From positions 1-31,362 of the forward strand of contig CANBWF010000003.1 in assembly GCA_947373075.1 (NCBI GenBank): 31,362 nucleotides of DNA, read 5' to 3'. Made by a program: the position numbers and the translations under genes. The DNA comes from Actinomycetota bacterium. GTDB taxonomy: Bacteria > Actinomycetota > Actinomycetes > S36-B12 > UBA5976. Shown here one piece after another: positions 24,807 to 30,786 of the stretch (its first letter is position 1; every line of letters begins with the position of its first letter). The notes under the pieces are model-generated. The model saw only the letters and a program-made list of their open reading frames with translations. It ran no database searches and was not told the DNA's origin.

Positions 24807-24950
24807 GTGTTTGAAAATATAGATTTAACAATTTCGAGTTCCCTGTTTTTTGCGGGCCTCTGGACAATCGGTCCACTCGCGGTATGGATTCTTTTTGTTC
24901 AAGTGATTAATTTTTCTACTTCTCGTAAATCGTCTAAGCAGAGCAGGTAG
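24807..24950 (+). CDS. possible 47-residue single-TM small protein
   Basis: GTG start at 24807 with AGGTGA 10 nt upstream, stop TAG at 24948. The product has a short polar N-terminus (MFENIDLTISSS), one hydrophobic segment LFFAGLWTIGPLAVWILFV with two Trp, and a basic tail (SRKSSKQSR), which follows the positive-inside rule for an N-out, C-in membrane peptide. A terminator-like hairpin begins 14 bp after the stop. No family is recognised. Coding potential rests on the ribosome-binding site and the membrane layout only. Confidence 0.45.
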   Translation: MFENIDLTISSSLFFAGLWTIGPLAVWILFVQVINFSTSRKSSKQSR

Positions 24951-24964
24951 CCGTAATACTGAGC

Positions 24965-25010
24965 AAATTGGGATATCTGGATTTGCATAGAAGTCAGGAA
25001 ATCCCGATTT
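24965..25010 (+). terminator. probable Rho-independent terminator
   Basis: AAATTGGGAT (24965-24974) can pair with ATCCCGATTT (25001-25010), with one G-U pair, and further partial pairing inside. A T-rich stretch (ATTTCTAAGTTTTG) follows. It would end transcription of prfB or of the small ORF before ftsE. Confidence 0.5.
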
Positions 25011-25113
25011 ATTTCTAAGTTTTGTAAAGTCGGCGAGCCTGAGCCAAGAAAAAGCCCAAATCTCAATAGGGTTAAAGAGTTATCGTTTTTGCCCTAAATG
25101 TTGGAGAACGCTC

Positions 25114-25824
25114 TTGAATTCCCCTGCGCCCATGATCAGTTTCGACCATGTGTCTAAGAAATATAAGCATGGCAATCGACCTGCCTTGGATGATGTAAGT
25201 TTCAAAATTGACCCAGGTGAGTTTGTCTTTTTAGTTGGCTTATCTGGATCAGGAAAATCTTCGTTACTGCGCCTTCTACTTAGAGAAGAGTTCCCAAGTT
25301 CAGGCGTAGTCATGCTCGATGGCGTTAATGTCGGCAAACTGCGCAACCGAAAGTTGCCAGCCTTCCGCCGCAAATTAGGCATCGTTTTCCAAGACTTCAG
25401 GTTGCTGCCCACGAAATCCGTTTTCGATAACATCGCTTTCGGCATGCAGGTTGTTGGTAAGTCACGTAAAGAAATAAAAGTCCGTGTGCCAGAGGTAATT
25501 AATTTGGTGGGACTTGAAGGCAAAGAAGCCCGTTTGCCTAATCAGCTTTCAGGTGGCGAACAGCAGAGAGTTGCGATTGCACGAGCAATCGTCAATGGGC
25601 CTAAATTGTTACTTGCTGATGAACCTACTGGCAATCTTGATCCATCTACCAGTGTTGGGATCATGAAAATTCTAGATCGCATCAATCGCACCGGAACCAC
25701 TGTCTTGATGGCGACCCACGATGTAGCAATTGTTGATCAGATGCGTAAACGAATTATCCAAATGGAAACTGGCCACATAGTTCGAGATCAAGAACGCGGT
25801 ATTTACGGACATACGGGGCATTAA
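25114..25824 (+). CDS. ftsE: cell division ATP-binding protein FtsE
   Basis: ATPase of the FtsEX complex, which couples cytoplasmic ATP hydrolysis to activation of septal cell-wall hydrolases. It has Walker A GLSGSGKSS (about 42-50), signature LSGGEQQR, and Walker B LLADEPTGNLD, with the typical FtsE patterns FRRKLGIVFQDFRLL and NIAFGM. Two starts are possible: TTG at 25114, which has GGAG 8-11 nt upstream, and ATG at 25132 (MISFDHVSKKY), which matches the usual FtsE N-terminus but has no ribosome-binding site. The TTG is given because of its signal. ftsX overlaps its stop by one base. Confidence 0.95.
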   Translation: MNSPAPMISFDHVSKKYKHGNRPALDDVSFKIDPGEFVFLVGLSGSGKSSLLRLLLREEFPSSGVVMLDGVNVGKLRNRKLPAFRRKLGIVFQDFRLLPTKSVFDNIAFGMQVVGKSRKEIKVRVPEVINLVGLEGKEARLPNQLSGGEQQRVAIARAIVNGPKLLLADEPTGNLDPSTSVGIMKILDRINRTGTTVLMATHDVAIVDQMRKRIIQMETGHIVRDQERGIYGHTGH

Positions 25825-26729
25825 TGAGAGTTTCATTTATCGCACGCGAATTACGCACTGGGTTGCGTCGTAACTTCACTATGACATTAGCTCTAGTTAT
25901 TTCAGTGGCGGTTTCATTGGCATTATTTGGTTCTGCCTTACTCATGAAATCGCAGGTTGAACGAATGAAGGGCTATTGGTACGACAAAGTCCAAGTTTCT
26001 ATTTACTTATGTGGTGAAAACTCAACTGCCTTGACTTGCACTGGAAAAGTGAGCCCAAGACAGCGCACTGATATAAAGGCAACACTTGATGGACTTCGTC
26101 CTACAGTTCAGTCTGTCTACTACGAATCATCAGCACAGGCGTTCGCACGGTTTAAAGTTCAGTTCAAAGGTTCGCCCATTGTTTCAAGTGTGAGCGAAGG
26201 TGCATTGCCAGAGTCGTACCGGGTCAAGCTTGATGATCCGGCAAACTTTGAAGTCATTTCGGCGGCTCTTGCTGCCAAACCTGGAGTTGAGTCGATTGTT
26301 GATCAACGCAAATTGCTGCAGAAGTTTTTCCAAATTTTGAAGGGGCTGCAAAGTTTCGCATTAAGTGTGGCTATCGCGATGCTGCTCGTGACTGTATTAC
26401 TGGTGATGAACACAGTGCGTATTGCCGCATTTGCCCGACGCCGGGAAACCACGATTATGCGCTCGGTAGGCGCGAGTAACATGTCGATCAGGTTACCTTT
26501 CATTGTTGAAGCGATCTTTGCAGCAACGATGGGCGCCGCTTTGGCTAGCGGCATGTTATTGGCAGTGAAACGCTACGTAATTGACCAGCGGCTTGCCCCA
26601 AATATCTCTTACATCCCATTTGTCACTTGGCAAGAAGTGCTGGCAATCTTGCCTTGGCTTTTTGGCGCGGGAGTCGGGATTACGGTGCTGGCTTCATCCT
26701 TCACATTACGTAGGTATTTGCGCGGTTAA
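25824..26729 (+). CDS. ftsX: cell division membrane protein FtsX
   Basis: Membrane subunit of FtsEX. The 301-residue protein has four hydrophobic segments (about 20-43, 172-197, 223-245 and 268-290) and an extracytoplasmic domain between the first two (about 45-170), which in other Gram-positives binds the cognate hydrolase. That domain contains a cysteine pair in YLCGENSTALTCTG that could form a disulfide. The FARRRETTIMRSVGAS coupling motif faces the cytoplasm. The ATG shares one base with the ftsE stop (TAATG). The M23 hydrolase gene follows after 143 bp. Confidence 0.95.
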   Translation: MRVSFIARELRTGLRRNFTMTLALVISVAVSLALFGSALLMKSQVERMKGYWYDKVQVSIYLCGENSTALTCTGKVSPRQRTDIKATLDGLRPTVQSVYYESSAQAFARFKVQFKGSPIVSSVSEGALPESYRVKLDDPANFEVISAALAAKPGVESIVDQRKLLQKFFQILKGLQSFALSVAIAMLLVTVLLVMNTVRIAAFARRRETTIMRSVGASNMSIRLPFIVEAIFAATMGAALASGMLLAVKRYVIDQRLAPNISYIPFVTWQEVLAILPWLFGAGVGITVLASSFTLRRYLRG

Positions 26730-26872
26730 TGTGAAGCGGTCACGGCCAATGGGATTCACCTATTTCCGCGATTTCTGGGCAATATTAGCCCGACACGGGC
26801 AAAATCACAGCAGTAACACAGGCCTCATCAGTTACGCTGAAGAAATTGCTTCCCCAGTGATAGGAGTTCGTC

Positions 26873-28108
26873 ATGCGCGCAATTTTGCAGCGTAGTAGTC
26901 GTGGTTTACTCCTAGCTTCACTGATTTTTGCGTCCATTGCTGCGCCATCGATTGCCGACAATATCAATCAGCAGGTGGCTAATGCTGAAGATGATTTAAC
27001 GCAGGCCACTCAGGAAGTTCTAGACGCCCAAACATCGCTTGCCAATGCCAGAGAAAAGCTTCCAGCTGCACGAACTGCATTTTATTGGGCAAACAAAGAA
27101 GAATTAGATGCTCGTGCATCATATAACACTGCGGCTGCAAATTTGGCGGATGCAAAAACTCAACTTAAAGAAGCAAATGATGCAGTAGTTGCAATTCAGG
27201 CCAGGATTGCTGATCTACAGACAAAGGTTGATTTGTTTGCCCGCTCTATTTACCAGCAAGGCGAGGCATCGCAATGGGAGATTGTGCTGCAGGCTGAGTC
27301 ACCAACAGATTTGTCATCACGGCTTGAGGCAATCAAGTCAGTATCTCAGGCCAGCGCACATAGTTTGGCCAACCTAAATTCAGCAAAAGCAGATCTAAAA
27401 GTGCAGGTTGCAGTAGCCAAAGGTCTGACTGACAAAATGCAAGGCCTTGCGGACGCCGCTTCACAAGCGCTAGTTGAAGCGCAAACTGCAGCTGACCGCG
27501 CAGCGGGAGCAAAAGCATCGGTTGATGCATTAGTGGCTCAAGAGATCAGTGCGTTAAATGTTGCTAAGCAATTTAAAAAAGAAACGAAACATCGTTACGA
27601 TGTGTTGCGCGCAGAACAAGTCAGAATTCAAAATCTTTCGAACAATGGTTCACACGGAAGCGGCGATCCACAAGCGACTGGGGCATTGGATTGGCCATTA
27701 CCGGGCTTTGCCGCTGGTGGTGGAGTTGGTCCTAGAACTAACCCTTACACCGGACAACAGGGCTGCCACACCGGCCAAGATATTGCGGCTCCGAGTGGAA
27801 CGCCAATTCACGCCGCCGCATCAGGCATTGTTTGGTATGCAGGCTGGAGCATTGCCTACGGCAATGTGACCTTGATTGATCATGGCGATGGGTTGATGAC
27901 GATGTATGCCCACCAGTCACGCTTTGCACTGCATAAGGGTGATGGCGTTGTTGCTGGCGATGTAATTGGGTATGTGGGTTCAACTGGTTATTCAACTGGT
28001 CCACACCTTCACTTTGAAGTACACATCAATGGAACAAACTATGATCCGATGGGTTGGTTTGGTCGCAGTAAATCCGTTGTTTCATGCGCACCTACCCGAG
28101 GCATCTAG
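26873..28108 (+). CDS. secreted coiled-coil M23 (LytM) peptidoglycan hydrolase
   Basis: Predicted septal hydrolase, probably the partner of FtsEX (analogous to PcsB/EnvC/RipC by context and architecture). The 411-residue protein has a signal peptide (about 1-28, ending APSIAD), a long alpha-helical, Ala/Gln/Glu-rich coiled-coil region (about 29-250), a Gly-rich hinge, then an M23 domain (about 275-395). Zinc ligands are intact: His299 and Asp303 in HTGQD and His380 in HLHFE, so unlike EnvC it should be active itself. TAGGAG precedes the ATG. It lies downstream of ftsEX and just before smpB. Confidence 0.92.
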   Translation: MRAILQRSSRGLLLASLIFASIAAPSIADNINQQVANAEDDLTQATQEVLDAQTSLANAREKLPAARTAFYWANKEELDARASYNTAAANLADAKTQLKEANDAVVAIQARIADLQTKVDLFARSIYQQGEASQWEIVLQAESPTDLSSRLEAIKSVSQASAHSLANLNSAKADLKVQVAVAKGLTDKMQGLADAASQALVEAQTAADRAAGAKASVDALVAQEISALNVAKQFKKETKHRYDVLRAEQVRIQNLSNNGSHGSGDPQATGALDWPLPGFAAGGGVGPRTNPYTGQQGCHTGQDIAAPSGTPIHAAASGIVWYAGWSIAYGNVTLIDHGDGLMTMYAHQSRFALHKGDGVVAGDVIGYVGSTGYSTGPHLHFEVHINGTNYDPMGWFGRSKSVVSCAPTRGI

Positions 28109-28110
28109 TA

Positions 28111-28590
28111 ATGCCTAAAGAACAGGGCCGTAAGTTAATTGCCCAAAATCGCAAGGCACGTCACGACTTTTCAATTGAGGAAACCTTTGAAGCCGGCATG
28201 GTGCTTACTGGAACTGAAGTTAAATCTTTACGAGCTGGTCGAGCAAGTTTGGTAGATGGTTTTGCTTTCATCGATGGCGGGGAAGCGTGGTTAAGAAATG
28301 TACACATCCCTGAATACAACGAAGGCTCATGGACAAATCATGAACCGAAGCGGGCTAGAAAGCTTTTGCTTAACCGCGCAGAGATCAACAAAATTGCTGG
28401 CAAGCTGAAGGAAAGCGGTCTAACCCTAATCCCATTGAGCATGTACTTCCTTGATGGCAAAGCCAAAATCGAGCTTGGCCTGGCCCGTGGACGCAAGAAT
28501 TATGACAAGCGCCAGGCGATTGCCGAAAAGGACGCCAAACGTGAGGCATCTCGAGCCACGGGTCGACAAAATAAGGGTATGTCCGACTAA
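28111..28590 (+). CDS. smpB: SsrA-binding protein
   Basis: Binds the tRNA-like part of tmRNA and brings it to stalled ribosomes for trans-translation. The 159-residue protein has QNRKARHDFSIEETFEAGMVL and the GTEVKSLRAGRASL block, VHIPEYNEGS, and the basic C-terminal tail that occupies the empty mRNA channel. ATG 28111 is used because it has GAGG 10-13 nt upstream and gives the family N-terminus; the frame is open 27 bp upstream within the M23 gene. ssrA, its RNA partner, lies 0.7 kb downstream. Confidence 0.96.
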   Translation: MPKEQGRKLIAQNRKARHDFSIEETFEAGMVLTGTEVKSLRAGRASLVDGFAFIDGGEAWLRNVHIPEYNEGSWTNHEPKRARKLLLNRAEINKIAGKLKESGLTLIPLSMYFLDGKAKIELGLARGRKNYDKRQAIAEKDAKREASRATGRQNKGMSD

Positions 28591-28601
28591 TTCCCCTCTA
28601 T

Positions 28602-28640
28602 TTGTAAGCGTTTTCAGCATTTACCTTGCAAGCGGTTACA
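28602..28640 (+). promoter_or_regulatory. two tandem LacI/CcpA-type operator-like sites
   Basis: TTGTAAGCGTTTTCA (28602-28616) and TTGCAAGCGGTTACA (28626-28640) each match all fixed positions of the cre-type operator pattern WTGNAANCGNWNNCW. Their starts are 24 bp apart. They lie between smpB and the RsbW-like gene, about 60-100 bp before its start, and suggest control by a LacI-family regulator that is not in this window. Confidence 0.5.
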
Positions 28641-28689
28641 AACGTGAAAAATAACCAAAAAATGATGTTTTGATGTCGAGATACTTGGG

Positions 28690-28695
28690 GATACT
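28690..28695 (+). promoter_or_regulatory. candidate -10 box for the RsbW-like gene
   Basis: GATACT lies 7 nt before ATG 28703, as expected for a leaderless transcript. No Shine-Dalgarno sequence precedes this ATG. Confidence 0.35.
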
Positions 28696-28702
28696 AACCC
28701 TC

Positions 28703-29119
28703 ATGACCGACCATGCCTGCCCAAGAGTGCCTGAAGAGGACTTTGTAGAGGTGCTTGCATCCTGGGAGTTTCCACCCCAGGCTATTTCCGTTACCACTGC
28801 TCGGGTTGAAGCAGTTGCCCTTTTGGCTGAACTAGAAATTGACCATACGTACGAAGCCGAAATAATTATTGACGAATTGGCGGCTAATGCAGTTGTACAT
28901 GCTCGAACTGATTTTGAATTAACAATTGAGCGTTGGCAAAACGGTTTACGAATTATTGTTCGTGACCTGTCAAAGCTCAAACCGTACATCCAGTACCCCG
29001 ATGCACTTGCTGAAAGTGGTCGGGGCCTTTTTATGCTTGACGATGTTGCGGACGATTGGGGTTATCACCCCACGGATGATGGCAAATGCGTTTGGGCCAA
29101 TGTTTTTGTTAATTTCTAG
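28703..29119 (+). CDS. RsbW-like ATP-binding protein (HATPase_c_2)
   Basis: A 138-residue GHKL-fold ATPase resembling anti-sigma-factor kinases (RsbW/SpoIIAB type) common in actinobacteria. The N-box is IIDELAANAVVHAR with Glu58 and Asn62; a G1-like VRDLSKLKP and a G2-like SGRGLFMLDDVADDWG follow, then WANVFVNF. No kinase partner, sigma factor or anti-anti-sigma gene is adjacent, so its target is unknown. The start is uncertain: ATG 28673 or TTG 28670 would add 10-11 residues. ATG 28703 is preferred because a -10-like box sits 7 nt upstream. Two LacI-type operator-like sites lie upstream. Confidence 0.82.
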   Translation: MTDHACPRVPEEDFVEVLASWEFPPQAISVTTARVEAVALLAELEIDHTYEAEIIIDELAANAVVHARTDFELTIERWQNGLRIIVRDLSKLKPYIQYPDALAESGRGLFMLDDVADDWGYHPTDDGKCVWANVFVNF

Positions 29120-29154
29120 GACTTTTCGTCGGTTTATGTCGAATTAGGTAATCT

Positions 29155-29259
29155 ATGGAATACTTCCGAGAATCAGTCGGTTGGAAGTGTCGCAAGTGTG
29201 ATTTACACTTAGAACATCTTGTTGGAAATTTGCCCAATGAAATATTTAAAACTAAATAG
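29155..29259 (+). CDS. possible 34-residue peptide with CxxC motif
   Basis: An open frame from ATG 29155 to TAG 29257-29259, product MEYFRESVGWKCRKCDLHLE and 14 more residues. The WKCRKCDLH...H pattern could bind zinc. No ribosome-binding site is seen, and the second half of the frame overlaps the predicted ssrA promoter. It could be a chance frame; included as a weak candidate. Confidence 0.25.
   Translation: MEYFRESVGWKCRKCDLHLEHLVGNLPNEIFKTK
29230..29258 (+). promoter_or_regulatory. candidate ssrA promoter
   Basis: TTGCCC (29230-29235), 17-bp spacer, TAAATA (29253-29258). Transcription would begin near 29265, about 17 nt before the mature tmRNA 5' end, matching a short processed leader. 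Confidence 0.5.
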
Positions 29260-29271
29260 GGGATTAATCCC
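29260..29271. promoter_or_regulatory. perfect 12-bp palindrome at the predicted ssrA start site
   Basis: GGGATTAATCCC is a perfect dyad directly after the predicted -10 box, covering the expected +1. It could be an operator. Confidence 0.4.
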
Positions 29272-29281
29272 TCCACAATCT

Positions 29282-29649
29282 GGGGGTGAACGGTTTCGAC
29301 TTTGGTAGTTGAAACGGGAGAAGCGAGCCGAGAATGTTGGTCATCTCGTAAACGATCCAGCAAAAACAATAAGTGCCAAATCTAATAGCACTGACTTCGC
29401 CCTCGCTGCCTAATCGCTAGCGAGCCCGAGTCCGTCAGCCTAGGGGCGTCTCCGCTCTAGTCACTGGCGTTATTTAGGGGACTTACCAATGGGTCGGGTT
29501 ACGCGACCTTGCGGAAAATTAAACAGTAACTGTGCTTGTCGACATCTTGTTTGCGTGAGTGTCGGAGCAGAGAAAAGCGACAGCAAACTGCGCTCGGAGA
29601 AGTACCAGATCTTCACCTAAGGACCCGGGTTCGATTCCCGGCACCTCCA
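29282..29649 (+). ncRNA. ssrA: transfer-messenger RNA (tmRNA)
   Basis: One-piece tmRNA that rescues stalled ribosomes with SmpB. The 5' acceptor strand GGGGGTG (29282-29288) pairs with CACCTCC (29642-29648) through seven pairs including one G-U. GAACGGTTTCGAC after it and GGGTTCGATTCCCGG (T arm) near the 3' end are conserved. The tag frame starts at GCA 29360 and reads AKTISAKSNSTDFALAA with stop TAA at 29411-29413; the terminal ALAA is the ClpXP-type degron. The discriminator is A29649 and the following bases are CAA, so the 3' CCA is not encoded and must be added. Pseudoknot regions fill the rest. Confidence 0.95.
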
Positions 29650-29656
29650 CAACGCC

Positions 29657-29672
29657 CGAGTCAAAAAACTCG
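29657..29672 (+). repeat. short hairpin after ssrA
   Basis: CGAGT, A-rich loop, ACTCG. It is the first of several palindromes following tmRNA and may protect or define the 3' end. Confidence 0.4.
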
Positions 29673-29677
29673 AGCCA

Positions 29678-29694
29678 GATGCACGAAGTGCATC
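29678..29694. repeat. GATGCAC-GAA-GTGCATC hairpin
   Basis: A perfect 7-bp stem with a C-GAA-G triloop, followed by GAAA. It shares the stem-GAA-stem-then-GAA layout of the 33-bp repeats at 29806-29962, with a different stem sequence. Confidence 0.55.
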
Positions 29695-29695
29695 G

Positions 29696-29753
29696 AAATA
29701 CAAAAGCGGCTACGCGACATGCTTGCATGTAAGCGGAAGCCGTTTTTGTATTT
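29696..29753. terminator. long bidirectional terminator-like hairpin after ssrA
   Basis: The left arm (29696-29722, from AAATACAAAAGCGGCT to ACATGC) pairs with the right arm (29725-29753, GCATGT to AGCCGTTTTTGTATTT) over about 27 positions with few mismatches and a 2-nt centre. On the plus strand the GC-rich part is followed by TTTTTGTATTT; on the minus strand by TTTTGTATTT. This fits a Rho-independent terminator usable from both sides. Confidence 0.7.
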
Positions 29754-29756
29754 CAG

Positions 29757-29775
29757 GAGAAATCTTTGATTTCTC
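29757..29775. repeat. GAGAAATC-TTT-GATTTCTC hairpin
   Basis: A perfect 8-bp inverted repeat with a 3-nt centre, 3 bp after the terminator-like hairpin. Confidence 0.5.
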
Positions 29776-29805
29776 TGGTTCGAGGTTTATTGCGAGGGCT
29801 AGGCA

Positions 29806-29838
29806 GAGGTTGTAGCGAACGCAGTTCGCGAACACCTC
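29806..29838. repeat. 33-bp palindromic repeat, copy 1
   Basis: Outer arms GAGGT and ACCTC, then TGTA on the left and GAAC on the right, and an inner stem GCGAAC-GCA-GTTCGC. The 17 bp TAGGCAGAGGTTGTAGC covering its left side are shared exactly with copy 2. The stem differs from copies 2 and 3 but still pairs fully. Confidence 0.85.
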
Positions 29839-29871
29839 CACGATAGTCAATGAAGGTCGGCTGTTTAGGCA

Positions 29872-29904
29872 GAGGTTGTAGCCCGCGAAGCGGGCGAACA
29901 CCTA
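29872..29904. repeat. 33-bp palindromic repeat, copy 2
   Basis: Same layout as copy 1, with inner stem GCCCGC-GAA-GCGGGC and the right outer arm ending ACCTA instead of ACCTC. It starts 66 bp after copy 1. It contains GCGAAGC, a sequence known to form an unusually stable DNA mini-hairpin. Confidence 0.85.
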
Positions 29905-29929
29905 CACCTACTTGCGCGTACAGGTTCTT

Positions 29930-29962
29930 GAGGTTGTAGCCCGCAAAGCGGGCGAACACCTC
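29930..29962. repeat. 33-bp palindromic repeat, copy 3
   Basis: Same layout, inner stem GCCCGC-AAA-GCGGGC, outer arms GAGGT and ACCTC. It starts 58 bp after copy 2. Its right edge CACCTCCACAA (29957-29967) repeats the 11 bases at the tmRNA 3' end (29642-29652). Confidence 0.85.
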
Positions 29963-30066
29963 CACAATTTCCGACGCAAACTCACATGAAGCTCTATTGC
30001 GTTGCCTTTATATAGCGATACGCTGGTCAATATCACTATTGATGTCAGAAAGTGAGACTCGAACCC

Positions 30067-30660
30067 ATGAGCGAATCCAACCCAATGCCGCCACCAATTG
30101 ACTACGGTTCAGGTCCAGAGTTCATTCCAATCGGCAATCAAGCCGACGCACCAAAGCAGGTCGGCTTCGTAGAAGCCGTGTCAAGGGCATTTCGCCAGTA
30201 TGCAAAGTTCTCTGGGCGGGCAAGTCGTAGCGAATATTGGTGGTTCTCACTTTTCCTTTTCCTGACCCAATTAGGTTTTGGTTTGCTGGTAGGAGTCGCA
30301 CAGAGCAAGGCAGAGGCTTTGGCACAAATGGCTGGAGTTGTATTGGCAGTTTTTCCGATTGTGGTTCTAATTCCCGCTCTTGCGTTGACTTCACGTCGCA
30401 TCCATGACACTGGTCGATCGGCCAAGCTTTACTTCGGGCTAATAATCGGGTTGATGGTGTTGTCGCCTGTCCTCTATGTTCTATTTTTTATTGCGGTTTT
30501 GATGGCCTCTGGCGGTGGGTCGCAGGGAGTGCTCTTTATTGCCTTAGCTATTGTCGGTTCTTTATTTGTTTATCAGTTAGTGATCACGCTCAGTCCGGGC
30601 ACTCCCGGCGCTAACACATATGGCCCCGGACTGGAGTCAATTCCTTCGGATCTCAATTGA
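30067..30660 (+). CDS. DUF805 family membrane protein
   Basis: A 197-residue protein with a proline-rich cytoplasmic N-terminus (1-35), then the DUF805 signature AFRQYAKFSGRASRSEYWWF (about 42-61) and about four hydrophobic segments. RRIHDTGRSA in the central loop is the second family hallmark. Function is unknown; DUF805 proteins are widespread inner-membrane proteins. ATG 30067 is chosen; a GTG at 30052 is in frame but adds only five residues. There is no ribosome-binding site; GAGACT 7 nt before the ATG could be a -10 box for a leaderless transcript. Confidence 0.87.
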   Translation: MSESNPMPPPIDYGSGPEFIPIGNQADAPKQVGFVEAVSRAFRQYAKFSGRASRSEYWWFSLFLFLTQLGFGLLVGVAQSKAEALAQMAGVVLAVFPIVVLIPALALTSRRIHDTGRSAKLYFGLIIGLMVLSPVLYVLFFIAVLMASGGGSQGVLFIALAIVGSLFVYQLVITLSPGTPGANTYGPGLESIPSDLN

Positions 30661-30786
30661 GATAGCCGATAACAGTAGTTTTTCTGTCAGTGAATTTCTT
30701 GCTCTATTTATCCAGTCCCCGCTAACTTAACCAAGTTCTGACAATTTGCTACCTGTGCAGAGGGAATCTTCTGACACGATGGAGTC

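Larger units (their letters stand above)
24682..25113. other. AT-rich intergenic region between prfB and ftsE
   Basis: A 432-bp spacer, long for this compact window. It holds a short inverted repeat TTGCAA-TATT-TTGCAA near the prfB stop, a perfect 10-bp palindrome GGGCTAGCCC (24715-24724), a possible 47-codon gene (24807-24950) and a terminator-like hairpin (24965-25010). No convincing ftsE promoter could be fixed. Confidence 0.6.
29650..30066. other. non-coding palindrome-rich region after ssrA
   Basis: About 417 bp with no credible gene; open frames across it follow the palindromes and lack start signals. It contains the hairpins and repeats listed separately and, at 30027-30042, TCAATA-TCAC-TATTGA, a 6-bp inverted repeat just upstream of the DUF805 gene. 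Confidence 0.7.

Noticed and set aside
26730..26872. c-di-AMP (ydaO-type) riboswitch before the M23 hydrolase gene
   Set aside because: Such riboswitches often precede actinobacterial wall-hydrolase genes, but the 143-bp spacer is short and the conserved blocks could not be found.
29536..29769. Open frame of 77 codons across the ssrA end and terminator hairpin
   Set aside because: It lies inside the tmRNA sequence and the downstream palindromes and has no start signal; composition follows the structured RNA.
29806..29962. CRISPR-like array (33-bp repeats with 33- and 25-bp spacers)
   Set aside because: Only three units, the repeats differ from each other in the stem, spacers are unequal, and no cas genes are present.
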